Virus record (IMG/VR): IMGVR_UViG_3300031841_000961
Coordinates: 1-29,946 of that record
Length of the DNA: 29,946 bases
Strand: one strand, 5' to 3'
DNA from: a virus
A program made the position numbers and the translations under genes. Below, piece after piece: positions 22,789 to 29,946 of this stretch. Each line of letters starts with the position of its first letter. Positions within the stretch are counted from its first letter, which is position 1. The notes beneath the pieces were generated by a model. It did no database searches and was not told the origin of the DNA. It worked only from the letters and a program-made list of their open reading frames with translations.

Positions 22789-23235
22789 TTACTTCCTCTC
22801 TAATATAAATGACAGATAGTTCTCGTACTGACAATCGTTAAACTCAGCACCTAACCACTCCAACCATCTAATACTCAGCTTGTTACTACGCATAACGAAG
22901 TTAGTTAGATAATCAAAGCCTTCTAACAAATCCTCTACCTTCTCAACTGAATGCTTCAGAAAGAACTTCTTTATCTTCGGTAATCTTCTAGTACCTAATA
23001 ACCAAGCACTTCCGATATTAGTACCTTTGACGGGAGCTACTCCAAATGAGCAGTATAGGTTATTTAATTCATCCCGTACACTGTAGCATTTAGTAGAAGT
23101 ATGATACGACATATACACAGCATCTCTAGGATGGGACATCAGACCAAGTATCTCTAACATATCTGCCTCCCGTAAATCTTCATACAGATCAAACGCATCC
23201 ATATCCAGTTGTGCTTCATCTATTCTAAGCTCCAT
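22789..23235 (-). CDS. gp13-like virion-associated protein, 148 aa
   Basis: A protein at the T7 gp13 place with the features of that family (acetyltransferase-like fold in my recollection): SFGVAPVKGTNIGSAWLLGT, then VEDLLEGFDYLTNFVMRSNK and IRWLEWLGAEF. T7 gp13 (138 residues) is needed for normal internal core assembly. The frame opens to 23277, but the ATG at 23235 (MELRIDEAQL) overlaps the tail tube B stop by only 11 bases and has GAGAAG upstream, so I prefer it. No separate enzymatic role is implied. Confidence 0.88.
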   Translation of the reverse strand: MELRIDEAQLDMDAFDLYEDLREADMLEILGLMSHPRDAVYMSYHTSTKCYSVRDELNNLYCSFGVAPVKGTNIGSAWLLGTRRLPKIKKFFLKHSVEKVEDLLEGFDYLTNFVMRSNKLSIRWLEWLGAEFNDCQYENYLSFILERK

Positions 23236-26200
23236 AGCGTCTACTTCTCGGTATAAACATGGATTCAAACTCTGCACCTAATAGCTTAACTGGTAAAGCA
23301 GAATCGCTCTTTACTTCAATCTTTGCTTCATTAGGTCGTGCTTGTACTGGGAATCTAAAGTGACCGTTCTGTGGTACAAACTCATTCAGTGTTAAGTCAG
23401 CACCTAGTATATCAGGATTAAATGCGTAGCTGTATGTATCCCTGTATTGTGGTGTTACTTCAACAGTAAAGTGTCCGGTATCTGCATAGTCTATACTACC
23501 ATTACGGATCGTTTGATAAGCGTAATCAGATGCACTACGACCTCCTCTTTCTGTTGGTTGCTTGAGTGTTTGATCGGAGAACCTATACAACATATTGTAC
23601 GGTACACCAGCAAAGAATGGAACAGCTGTAATATCTCCACTGACTGTACCTGCTGTAGCTGATGTTCTAGTAAATGCGTACTTATGTCCTACTTTACTGT
23701 ACACTTCTACATCTACAGGATCATAAGGAAAGTTGCCAATAGTAGAGGTCTTAGAAGCAGCATCATAGCTAACAGTTAATGCACTACCATCTACCCTACT
23801 ATCAAGATACAGTGTATAGTCTAAGCCTGTATCAGTCAGTCCATCCTCAAGTGTTAACTTCTCTAAGTGTAAACCATCAGTGTCTGCTGTGATTAAATGC
23901 AAGTTACTGTCGATAAAGTCAAACCCTCGTATATCACGGTCAAAAGTAAACTTCATCCAAGCACTCTGTATCTTTTCTTTGTTACTCCAGAAGTACTTAT
24001 ATACAAACAATGTCTTAGCATCTTCTGTTGTACTAATAACAATAGTATTCTCTGATTGAGAACCTGCTATCTTTTGTACATTAGCTGTGATGTATTTAGG
24101 TATCTGTTGCGTAATCTCTTCGCTGTGGAATGTCTCGGTATTGTTATCAACAAAGTATTCGTACACACCTTCAAAGTCATTCCGTTTAAATGTGAAGTAT
24201 ATATAATTACCTAGAGCTATTGGTTGTACACTGTCAGATATATCGTACTCAGTAGCTGGTGATATTGCTACAGTCTTAGGTGATAACACATCTGCCCCTC
24301 TAAGTACGAACTGTGAACTTTGACTGAACAACATTAACTTCTCTTGGAACGGTACTGCATTCTCTAACAGTGCTACCTTTGTGTGGCTAAGTCCTACATC
24401 TATTGGTGCACTGTCTAACAACTGCTGTGTAGTAGTACGGAAGAAGTTATAGTACTCATCAGCTTCAGAGAAGATAACATTACTATCTGTAAGTATACCT
24501 AAGCGGTTCTTAAAGAAGAAGATGTCTCGTATTGTACGACCTACGAAAGATGGGAATGGGTTAGTGTTGTCGTCACCTGCTTGCCTCGTGCTCCATCCTC
24601 GTTGTATATCCTTTTCATTAGGACCATAGTAGAATGTGCCTAACCTCCAAGGTAAAAAACCTTGTGATATACTAGCTACCTCTGTCCAATAGTCTGTCCA
24701 ATCAGCACCTGTACCAGGTTCATTAGCTGTAGCTGCTCGGTGATCCTTTTGTAAGGCATAATAATTTGAACCGTTTTTTACAACTAATGTATCGTTTGGA
24801 GTCTGTAGTATAAAATCTGTAATAGTGGTATCATTGAAGTACGGAACAAGGGTAACAGGCATAGTGTTATCTTTTAATGCTGTATCTATACTCTCCATCA
24901 AAGCACCTGGAGATTCATCTTGATAATAACCAACAGTCTCTACCCAGCTACCTTCTCCGAAGTCTTCCTTCTCCTTGGTGCTAAATCTTACATAGTAATC
25001 GTCTTGGTCGATGTCGGCATCTCCTTTGATCTTAACTGTAAAACCGTCAAAACATTTACTTGGTAAGTCAGTGATACTATTTACTTCTCTATACGCAACA
25101 CCTAAAGCTTGATCTCCTAGACCGTCTTCTACTCGTATCTTAAAAGGACCGTCATTACTTGTTATTTTTATTATCGAACCTTTCTGTTCAACAGAGAATG
25201 CAGCACGAGTAGAAAAACCTTCAGTGATTACTTGACCACTACCAGTAAGAGGAGCATACAAGCTTTCAGACCATGAAGTAAAACCTTTACAGTTAAATAG
25301 TACCCTGTATGTCTGTACAAAAGTACCGGAAGTATTAAAATCTCTACCTGATCTTACAACCGAATAACCTGTTATAACTCCTTTAGTCACAGCTAGATCA
25401 AACAACGCACTTGTAGCACCTGCTTGGCTAATTTCCAACTGCACTTTATATCTACAGTTTTTATCTTGAGGGACCCCGCCCCAACCGCTGCTACCCCCAA
25501 GTAACCAACCGCTACCTCCATTTGATATAGTAAGACTAGTTATACCGTTTGAAGGTCCGACAGCTGCCGATATGCAAGCTTCTAAGTCTTCTGCTATAAT
25601 TGCTGTATCTGCGTGTAATCCTGTACCACTCGAACCGCTCTCGTATGTATAGTTAGCACTAGGAGTTTTGTTACTGTGTAACCCAGCGGTGTGTGGCACT
25701 ACTTTATCGTCTATTATTACACTGTAATTCTTTTCGTAATCCCCAAGTTTAACAAAAACAAGAGCTTCGTCTGGTGGTACTTGGGATTTAAACTCATCAT
25801 CCGTTGACTTCTCTATAACTCTGTTCCTGTTAACAAGAAATGTATAGTCTGCTACTGTAAGTGCTCGTAGGTCTGCTAGTGGATTCTGTACTGCTCCAAG
25901 AGATGCTTGACCTCCTAGACTAAGATAACTACCAGCAAGAGATGTTACAGCTACTGATACATTAGTACCGCTATCTAAATTGATAACACCTACTCCACCA
26001 AGCGATACAGCTACACAGTATTTGTTCTGTTCTGATCGTTTAACAAAATGAGTGAATAGCTTGTCTGAATCAGTACTGCTACTATCTATCTTTGTTGTGT
26101 AGTTAGTAGGTGGTCGTTTTACCAATCCTTCTACAACAGTAGCCCAAGCATTGATTTGTTCGTCGCATTGACCAGGGAACCTGAGATTGTCAGGCTGCTG

Positions 26201-26248
26201 CGATACGCCCTGTGCTAGGTTAGGTACACTGTTTACTAACAGAGGCAT
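23225..26248 (-). CDS. Tail tubular protein B (gp12-like), 1007 aa
   Basis: A 1007-residue tail nozzle protein (T7 gp12 has 794, so this one has extra domains or insertions). The N-terminus is highly typical: PNLAQGVSQQPDNLRFPGQC, then INAWATVVEGLVKRPPTNY. Further typical words: FVGRTIRDIFFFKNRLGILT, FRTTTQQLLDSAPIDVGLSH and QSSQFVLRGADVLSPKTVAI. The C-terminus ends ESMFIPRSRRYGA, also family-like. It forms the distal tail tube with tail tubular protein A, to which the fibres attach. It starts directly after gene A with four bases between. Confidence 0.96.
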   Translation of the reverse strand: MPLLVNSVPNLAQGVSQQPDNLRFPGQCDEQINAWATVVEGLVKRPPTNYTTKIDSSSTDSDKLFTHFVKRSEQNKYCVAVSLGGVGVINLDSGTNVSVAVTSLAGSYLSLGGQASLGAVQNPLADLRALTVADYTFLVNRNRVIEKSTDDEFKSQVPPDEALVFVKLGDYEKNYSVIIDDKVVPHTAGLHSNKTPSANYTYESGSSGTGLHADTAIIAEDLEACISAAVGPSNGITSLTISNGGSGWLLGGSSGWGGVPQDKNCRYKVQLEISQAGATSALFDLAVTKGVITGYSVVRSGRDFNTSGTFVQTYRVLFNCKGFTSWSESLYAPLTGSGQVITEGFSTRAAFSVEQKGSIIKITSNDGPFKIRVEDGLGDQALGVAYREVNSITDLPSKCFDGFTVKIKGDADIDQDDYYVRFSTKEKEDFGEGSWVETVGYYQDESPGALMESIDTALKDNTMPVTLVPYFNDTTITDFILQTPNDTLVVKNGSNYYALQKDHRAATANEPGTGADWTDYWTEVASISQGFLPWRLGTFYYGPNEKDIQRGWSTRQAGDDNTNPFPSFVGRTIRDIFFFKNRLGILTDSNVIFSEADEYYNFFRTTTQQLLDSAPIDVGLSHTKVALLENAVPFQEKLMLFSQSSQFVLRGADVLSPKTVAISPATEYDISDSVQPIALGNYIYFTFKRNDFEGVYEYFVDNNTETFHSEEITQQIPKYITANVQKIAGSQSENTIVISTTEDAKTLFVYKYFWSNKEKIQSAWMKFTFDRDIRGFDFIDSNLHLITADTDGLHLEKLTLEDGLTDTGLDYTLYLDSRVDGSALTVSYDAASKTSTIGNFPYDPVDVEVYSKVGHKYAFTRTSATAGTVSGDITAVPFFAGVPYNMLYRFSDQTLKQPTERGGRSASDYAYQTIRNGSIDYADTGHFTVEVTPQYRDTYSYAFNPDILGADLTLNEFVPQNGHFRFPVQARPNEAKIEVKSDSALPVKLLGAEFESMFIPRSRRYGA

Positions 26249-26251
26249 CGC

Positions 26252-26830
26252 TTATCTATCTAATACTCTTAGTACGCTGTAGTGGTCAAAGATAGTTCTG
26301 TCTGCATTCTCAGAGTCACTATCGATAGCACGGGCTTTAGCTTCTATCTCGTCTCTCAAAGCAAACCCTTCAATCTCTCTACTGCCTAAGAATCTGTTAG
26401 CAAAGATACGAGCTGCTTTAACTGTGATGTAGTGTCTGAATTGCTCAGGCATATCTGTGAAGTCTAACTCAAAAGTAATGGAGGCTTTAACCTCCTTAGT
26501 CCAGACATCCGTGTGATTCTTTCTATCGTATAGAGTAAGTCCACGCTGTACTGGATCACTGTCTGTATAAAGTTGTGGGTCTAAGTCTACCTTAAGTGTG
26601 TTACTAGGTAATGTAATCTTAGATGCGGTAGCGTCAGGAGTCAGGGTGTATTCATGTTCTGTATTGAAGTGCCAACCCTCTGACTGTATGGCTTTACTGG
26701 TTTCGTCCAGCACTGCTTCCGCTTGTACGACTGTTACCGGAACTGCTGTCCCTCCTAATGTATTTACTGGTGCTTCTCCAATAACGGAGATCATCGTGTT
26801 TACTGCATTTAGTTTAGTCGTAAGTGCCAT
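26252..26830 (-). CDS. Tail tubular protein A (gp11-like)
   Basis: A 192-residue adaptor protein (T7 gp11 has 196). Typical words: LNAVNTMISVIGEAPVNTLG at the N-terminus, SEGWHFNTEHEYTL, LYDRKNHTDVW and the C-terminal FRHYITVKAARIFANRF. It forms the ring between portal and nozzle. Gene order capsid-A-B is as in T7. No Shine-Dalgarno sequence is visible: the leader is TATATAGCT. Confidence 0.95.
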   Translation of the reverse strand: MALTTKLNAVNTMISVIGEAPVNTLGGTAVPVTVVQAEAVLDETSKAIQSEGWHFNTEHEYTLTPDATASKITLPSNTLKVDLDPQLYTDSDPVQRGLTLYDRKNHTDVWTKEVKASITFELDFTDMPEQFRHYITVKAARIFANRFLGSREIEGFALRDEIEAKARAIDSDSENADRTIFDHYSVLRVLDR

Positions 26831-26837
26831 AGCTATA

Positions 26838-26890
26838 TAAAAAATTAATCCCAGTGGAGGGAGCGGAACGAATCACAGACCTCCCAACAC
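26838..26890 (-). terminator. Weak terminator-like hairpin after the capsid gene
   Basis: On the minus strand GTGTTGGGAG (26890-26881) can pair with CTCCCTCCAC (26863-26854) with a 2x2 internal loop and a 17-base loop, followed nine bases later by six T. It lies between capsid and tail tube A, exactly where T7 has its main phage-polymerase terminator. The gap before the T-run makes it weak on sequence alone. Confidence 0.4.
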
Positions 26891-26905
26891 CGAGAGAAAA
26901 CAGGG

Positions 26906-27961
26906 TTATGCTACTAATTCGATAGCACACTCAGGACGGAGAACTCCGTGACCCATAGCGTACTTAGCAACAAATAGCGTACCTTGACGCTCGATCTGAT
27001 ACTCGGATTCGGTAGCAAGATCAAGCAACTTAACGGTTCCGATAGCAGCTGAGTGCGAAACGATACCGATGCTGTTACGGAAGTCTCCGTTGTATCCAAC
27101 ACCACTAACACCAAACACATCATTGTTAGAAGCTCCGTCTCCAGTAGAAACAGCACTAAGATCAGTTGATGGGATGTGGTTAGATTTGTAGATGCTGATA
27201 CCAGCGATTTGTGGGATCGATCCAGTAGCCAATCCACCTTGACCTCCGATGTCAGCGTTAACTGCGGAAGTAAGGGAGAAGCTGTTGGAAGCGTCAGCAC
27301 CAGTGATCAACTTGTAGTAGTCAGCTGGGCGAAGAACGCAGAAACGACCGTCGCTAGGAACATCGTTTTCGTCAAGCTTTTGAGCAGCGGTGAAGAATGC
27401 AGCAACAAGATCAGCACCGGTGATAGCAGCAGGAGTACCTGGAGTATCAGCAGCAGAGAAATCGTTGTTAGCAACATCAAGCTGTCCGGCAGTCTTACCG
27501 CCAGTGATAACAGCAGATGAACGAGCAGCAGCGATGAACACTTTAGCAATAGCTGTGTCAAAACGAACTGCAAGAGCTTTACCTAACTCGTTAGCGTATA
27601 CTGAACGAATGTCGTAATGATTCTTTACATCGTCAATGTTTGACAAGAAAGTAGAAGCCAACAACATCTTATCGATGGTGATGATTTGTTCTGCCTTCTT
27701 AATGTCGCTGAGGTAGCTGTTTCCAGCGTCAGCAATGTTTTCACCAGGAGTGTGGTAAGAAGCAGAAGCAATTCCTGTTACTGGGAACTGAGCTGACTTT
27801 CCAGACTCAATGGTACGAATGGTGTGTAGAGGCTTAAATACATTGCTCTCCTCAAAGGTTTGCAGAATCTCTCCGCTGAACTTTTTAAGAAACAAGGCAT
27901 CTGTATCGCCAGCAGAATTAATCTGACCTACACGACTGGGGGAGGTATCTCCGTTTGCCAT
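26906..27961 (-). CDS. Major capsid protein (gp10-like)
   Basis: A 351-residue HK97-fold capsid protein (T7 gp10A has 345). Alignable words: DTDALFLKKFSGEILQTFEE, RTIESGKSAQFPVTG, YHTPGENI, AEQIITIDKMLLA and DDVKNHYDIRSVYANELGKA. It has an AGGAG site nine bases before the ATG. Codons end in C more often than in neighbouring genes, as expected for the most highly expressed protein. I see no slippery sequence near the end that would make a longer minor form like T7 gp10B. Confidence 0.97.
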   Translation of the reverse strand: MANGDTSPSRVGQINSAGDTDALFLKKFSGEILQTFEESNVFKPLHTIRTIESGKSAQFPVTGIASASYHTPGENIADAGNSYLSDIKKAEQIITIDKMLLASTFLSNIDDVKNHYDIRSVYANELGKALAVRFDTAIAKVFIAAARSSAVITGGKTAGQLDVANNDFSAADTPGTPAAITGADLVAAFFTAAQKLDENDVPSDGRFCVLRPADYYKLITGADASNSFSLTSAVNADIGGQGGLATGSIPQIAGISIYKSNHIPSTDLSAVSTGDGASNNDVFGVSGVGYNGDFRNSIGIVSHSAAIGTVKLLDLATESEYQIERQGTLFVAKYAMGHGVLRPECAIELVA

Positions 27962-27970
27962 AATATATAT

Positions 27971-27975
27971 CTCCT
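27971..27975 (-). promoter_or_regulatory. Capsid gene ribosome binding site
   Basis: The minus strand reads AGGAG, nine bases before the capsid ATG. The preceding 164-base leader (27962-28125) is non-coding and has an AT-rich block near 28085-28105 and a small hairpin with a T-run near 28111-28131. A phage promoter is expected here but cannot be picked without a consensus. Confidence 0.6.
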
Positions 27976-28125
27976 ATGTTATAAGTTATTGAATGTGTGA
28001 TGATTACCAGTGACTTTCACATCTTTCGTCTTCACAGGATTGTCCTCCGCAGAGGGTCGAGGGACTAGTTGTTGCTAGTTGTCGATTAAATTTAAATATA
28101 AGTAAAAGGGAAAAAGGCTTGACTG

Positions 28126-28593
28126 TCAACCTCTTCGACCGCTTGGACCAAAGTAGAAACCAAGGATACAAGGCAGAATTACTGTGCATCCCATAAGGCT
28201 GATGTGTCCAGAAGAGATCGATATGGGTTCTTGGTTAGCTTGAAAGCTGATGAGTCCGAAGAAGAACTCGTTGACTCCCTCTCCGTCTGCGTTTGTAAGT
28301 GTGACGATTTCTGCGGAGGGGAAGAGGGTACAGAGGATGATACACGCACAGAGCGTAGACACCCCGATAACAGCAAGAATACGACGAGTAAAAGAAACAA
28401 ACTCCCCAGTACCGCTTTTAGCGATTTCAGCTTGTAGTCTAAGGAAATTGTCGCTCGCACGAGCCTCCCTCGCCATTTCAAGATCGTGCTTTTGTTGCTT
28501 AGCTTCAAACACATATCCAAATACCCCTTTAAGAATCGCCCCCATAGCAGTGCTACCACCGCCCGTGATAAATAACATAAGTAACTCGCCCAT
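28126..28593 (-). CDS. Multi-pass membrane protein, 155 aa (holin-like)
   Basis: A 155-residue protein with an N-terminal glycine-rich segment (LFITGGGSTAMGAILKGVFG), a charged helix (EAKQQKHDLEMAREARASDN), then two clear membrane helices (ILAVIGVSTLCACIILCTLF and the C-terminal LMGCTVILPCILGFYFG). It resembles small phage proteins often labelled holin, but this is not proven. It lies between scaffold and capsid, an unusual place compared with T7. It is linked to the gene before it (five bases apart). Confidence 0.78.
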   Translation of the reverse strand: MGELLMLFITGGGSTAMGAILKGVFGYVFEAKQQKHDLEMAREARASDNFLRLQAEIAKSGTGEFVSFTRRILAVIGVSTLCACIILCTLFPSAEIVTLTNADGEGVNEFFFGLISFQANQEPISISSGHISLMGCTVILPCILGFYFGPSGRRG

Positions 28594-28597
28594 CTTT

Positions 28598-28921
28598 TCA
28601 CTTCGCTCCGTATCTAACTGCTTCTAATAATTCATCATGTTTGCCTATTTGTTTCTCAAGGAACATCAGACGCATGTTTTGCTCAGCATCATCCGGTAAA
28701 GCACCTAACTCACCTCTGGGCCACTTCACCCTAAACTCTGCATTAAGTTCTACATCGTGTTTCAGTCTCATAATCTCTAAGTCTAAAGCATTTAACTTAT
28801 TCCATATAACACTGTATCCCCAAACCACGCTACCTACTATAGCTATTACTTTAGCTACGAATGCAAGGTTAGCTTTGACCTGCGTACTTTCACCTAGTTC
28901 TGTTGCCATGTCTTTTAACAT
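28598..28921 (-). CDS. Membrane-anchored coiled-coil protein, about 107 aa
   Basis: A protein with one membrane helix (about residues 20-40, VAKVIAIVGSVVWGYSVIW) followed by a helix (NALDLEIMRLKHDVELNAEF) and the segment KWPRGELGALPDDAEQNMRL, which I recall from similar small proteins of marine phages. The frame can begin at a TTG at 28927; ATG at 28921 has AGGGG nine bases upstream, within the terminator stem. A role in lysis or at the membrane during head assembly is possible; there is no direct evidence. Confidence 0.78.
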   Translation of the reverse strand: MLKDMATELGESTQVKANLAFVAKVIAIVGSVVWGYSVIWNKLNALDLEIMRLKHDVELNAEFRVKWPRGELGALPDDAEQNMRLMFLEKQIGKHDELLEAVRYGAK

Positions 28922-28927
28922 AAACAA

Positions 28928-28980
28928 AAACCCCTACCTAGGCGAAACAAAATGCGAAACAAAAACCTAGATAGGGGTTT
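28928..28980. terminator. Strong bidirectional hairpin terminator after the scaffold gene
   Basis: AAACCCCTACCTAGG (28928-28942) and CCTAGATAGGGGTTT (28966-28980) form a 15-bp stem with one wobble and a 23-base loop. On the minus strand the second arm ends GGGGTTTTTGTTT, a classic T-run; a shorter T-run exists on the plus strand. It lies between scaffold and the first membrane gene and covers that gene's likely ribosome site, so it could limit its expression both by termination and by masking. Confidence 0.85.
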
Positions 28981-29007
28981 AGAGAATAATGAACTACTAC
29001 TATGAAC

Positions 29008-29787
29008 CTAAATATTACTGACTGCTAGTCGTCTGTCAATCTCTTCGTGATATGCTTTGTCACCACTTCTGTATCGTGGATCAGATTGTGCTCGTGCTAA
29101 CTCCTGCATACTCTTAAATGGCATGGTAGATAAACCAGCAGCATTGCCTTGTGTTAACTTAGGTGTACTACCTGTAGCATTCTGATACCTGGCGTACAAT
29201 CCTTGCACTGCTAACTTAGCTTGTTGAACTGTACCACCTGTGACCGCCTCATCAAAAGCATCGATTTCTTCTTGTGGTAAATTCTCATTCGCCCACTCTG
29301 CCATCGCATCGTATTGACCGTTCGCAACGCTTTGTATTTGTGATTCTTCAGACTGTAACAATGCTTGCTGACCAGCTGCGTAGCTGTCAACTAAATCCCT
29401 AGGTAATCCTGCTTTCTCTAAAGAGTTATAAGTTTCCTCACTAAGTTGACCGTCGTTTTCAAAGAACTCTTTACTTGCCTCCGCAATCGTTTGATATGCT
29501 TCACTAACACCCTCTTCAGTTTGTTCTTCTTTGTTCTCAGCTTCCGCTTCGCTTTGTTCAGCTTCTGCTTGATCTTCTTTAGGAGCTTGTCCAAGTTTCT
29601 TCTCCAGCTCGGAGTACGCTTGTGCCATGTCTTCCGCACTCTTGAACTTCTCTGGGAGCCATTGCGGACGGTCGTTCTCTTCTTGCGGTAGTTCCTCGGT
29701 TTGCTCGACGGCTTCCGCTGGTTTCTCTTCGGGTTCGATTTCGCTTGGTGCTTTCTCATTTATTTCTACTCGGTGTAATTCAGCCAT
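29008..29787 (-). CDS. Capsid assembly (scaffolding) protein (gp9-like)
   Basis: A 259-residue acidic, helical protein (T7 gp9 has 307). Typical features: a Glu/Pro-rich N-terminus, RPQWLPEKFKSAEDMAQAYS followed by ELEKKLGQ (the 'WLPEKFKS.EDLA.AY..LE.K' signature of this family), a helical middle, and a basic C-terminal end (FKSMQELARAQSDPRYRSGD ... IDRRLAVSNI) that would contact the capsid protein. It directs prohead assembly and then leaves. It has GAGGAA before the ATG and follows the portal stop by three bases. Confidence 0.95.
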   Translation of the reverse strand: MAELHRVEINEKAPSEIEPEEKPAEAVEQTEELPQEENDRPQWLPEKFKSAEDMAQAYSELEKKLGQAPKEDQAEAEQSEAEAENKEEQTEEGVSEAYQTIAEASKEFFENDGQLSEETYNSLEKAGLPRDLVDSYAAGQQALLQSEESQIQSVANGQYDAMAEWANENLPQEEIDAFDEAVTGGTVQQAKLAVQGLYARYQNATGSTPKLTQGNAAGLSTMPFKSMQELARAQSDPRYRSGDKAYHEEIDRRLAVSNI

Positions 29788-29790
29788 TTG

Positions 29791-29946
29791 TTATTCCTCT
29801 GGTGGTGGTTCTTGTTGTGCCATGTACTGCTCCTGTGCTGCGTTGATAGCTGGTCCTACTGCGGGTGCTCCGAGTTTCTGTGCCATCTCCATCATCTGTT
29901 GCTGTTGCATAGCTTGTTGAATTTCTTCTTCTGTCTTGATCAGTCC
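29791..29946 (-). CDS. Portal (head-tail connector) protein, C-terminus only
   Basis: An open frame enters from the window edge and ends at TAA (29791), giving the last 51 residues. They are Gln/Met-rich (EEEIQQAMQQQQMMEMAQKL) with a Pro/Glu tail (QQEPPPEE), typical of gp8-like portal C-termini, which project into the head. Position directly before the scaffold gene agrees with T7 order. The rest is outside the window. Confidence 0.85.
   Translation of the reverse strand, partial: GLIKTEEEIQQAMQQQQMMEMAQKLGAPAVGPAINAAQEQYMAQQEPPPEE

Noticed and set aside
26906-26990. Programmed frameshift at the end of the capsid gene, as in T7 gp10B
   Set aside because: No slippery heptamer or downstream frame of suitable length is visible.
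28179-28601. 140-residue frame overlapping the multi-pass membrane gene
   Set aside because: Low-complexity Leu/Ser/Arg sequence in an alternative frame; the 28126-28593 frame has proper membrane helices and tight spacing.
29418-29759. 113-residue Lys/Arg-rich frame inside the scaffold gene
   Set aside because: A frame-shifted reading of the Glu-rich scaffold DNA; a typical artefact of GAA/GAG repeats.

Overview
The window is most of the late half, plus the early region, of a T7-like podovirus genome (autographivirus type). This rests on a single-subunit phage RNA polymerase and a complete T7-order structural run: portal end, scaffold, capsid, tail tubes A and B, gp13-, gp14-, gp15- and gp16-like internal virion proteins, tail fibres, small and large terminase. 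Every gene I accept lies on the minus strand, so the genome reads from high to low coordinates. The DNA is AT-rich. Several small proteins resemble, from memory, proteins common in marine phages (cyanophages, pelagiphages), so a marine bacterial host is likely. The host cannot be named from the sequence. No integrase, repressor or tRNA gene is seen.

Layout in transcription order. (1) 29946-26252: portal C-terminus, scaffold, a strong hairpin terminator, two membrane proteins, major capsid protein, a weak terminator-like site, tail tubular protein A. (2) 26248-14559: tail tubular protein B, a gp13-like protein and three internal virion proteins, the last a 1799-residue protein with three long internal coiled-coil repeats. 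(3) 14513-9978: a T7-type tail fibre with a collar domain, a membrane/coiled-coil protein, very small basic proteins, a coiled-coil protein and a second receptor-binding protein carrying an SGNH (sialate-esterase-like) domain and a LamG-like domain. (4) 9971-8004: terminase subunits and a 26-residue membrane microprotein in the position of T7 gp19.5. (5) 8003-6687: two long non-coding stretches around one small gene, rich in inverted and direct repeats. This is where the T7 left and right genome ends would meet, so the assembly is probably circularised or permuted. (6) 6686-2456: a dense early operon of at least 16 small genes, many joined by ATGA or TAATG overlaps, including two membrane microproteins, a zinc-ribbon protein and a Gp88-like cysteine protein. 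(7) 2459-117: RNA polymerase, followed at the window edge by the start of a probable ssDNA-binding protein.

Together: host polymerase probably starts in the repeat-rich region near 7 kb and reads the small early genes into the phage polymerase gene. The phage polymerase then drives replication genes (beyond the low-coordinate edge) and, further round the genome, the virion and packaging genes. The most unusual signals are a 9-bp motif, GGACAGGTA, repeated on one strand of the early region irrespective of reading frame; paired operator-like palindromes near 7.1 kb; and a chain of microproteins too short for ordinary gene calling.
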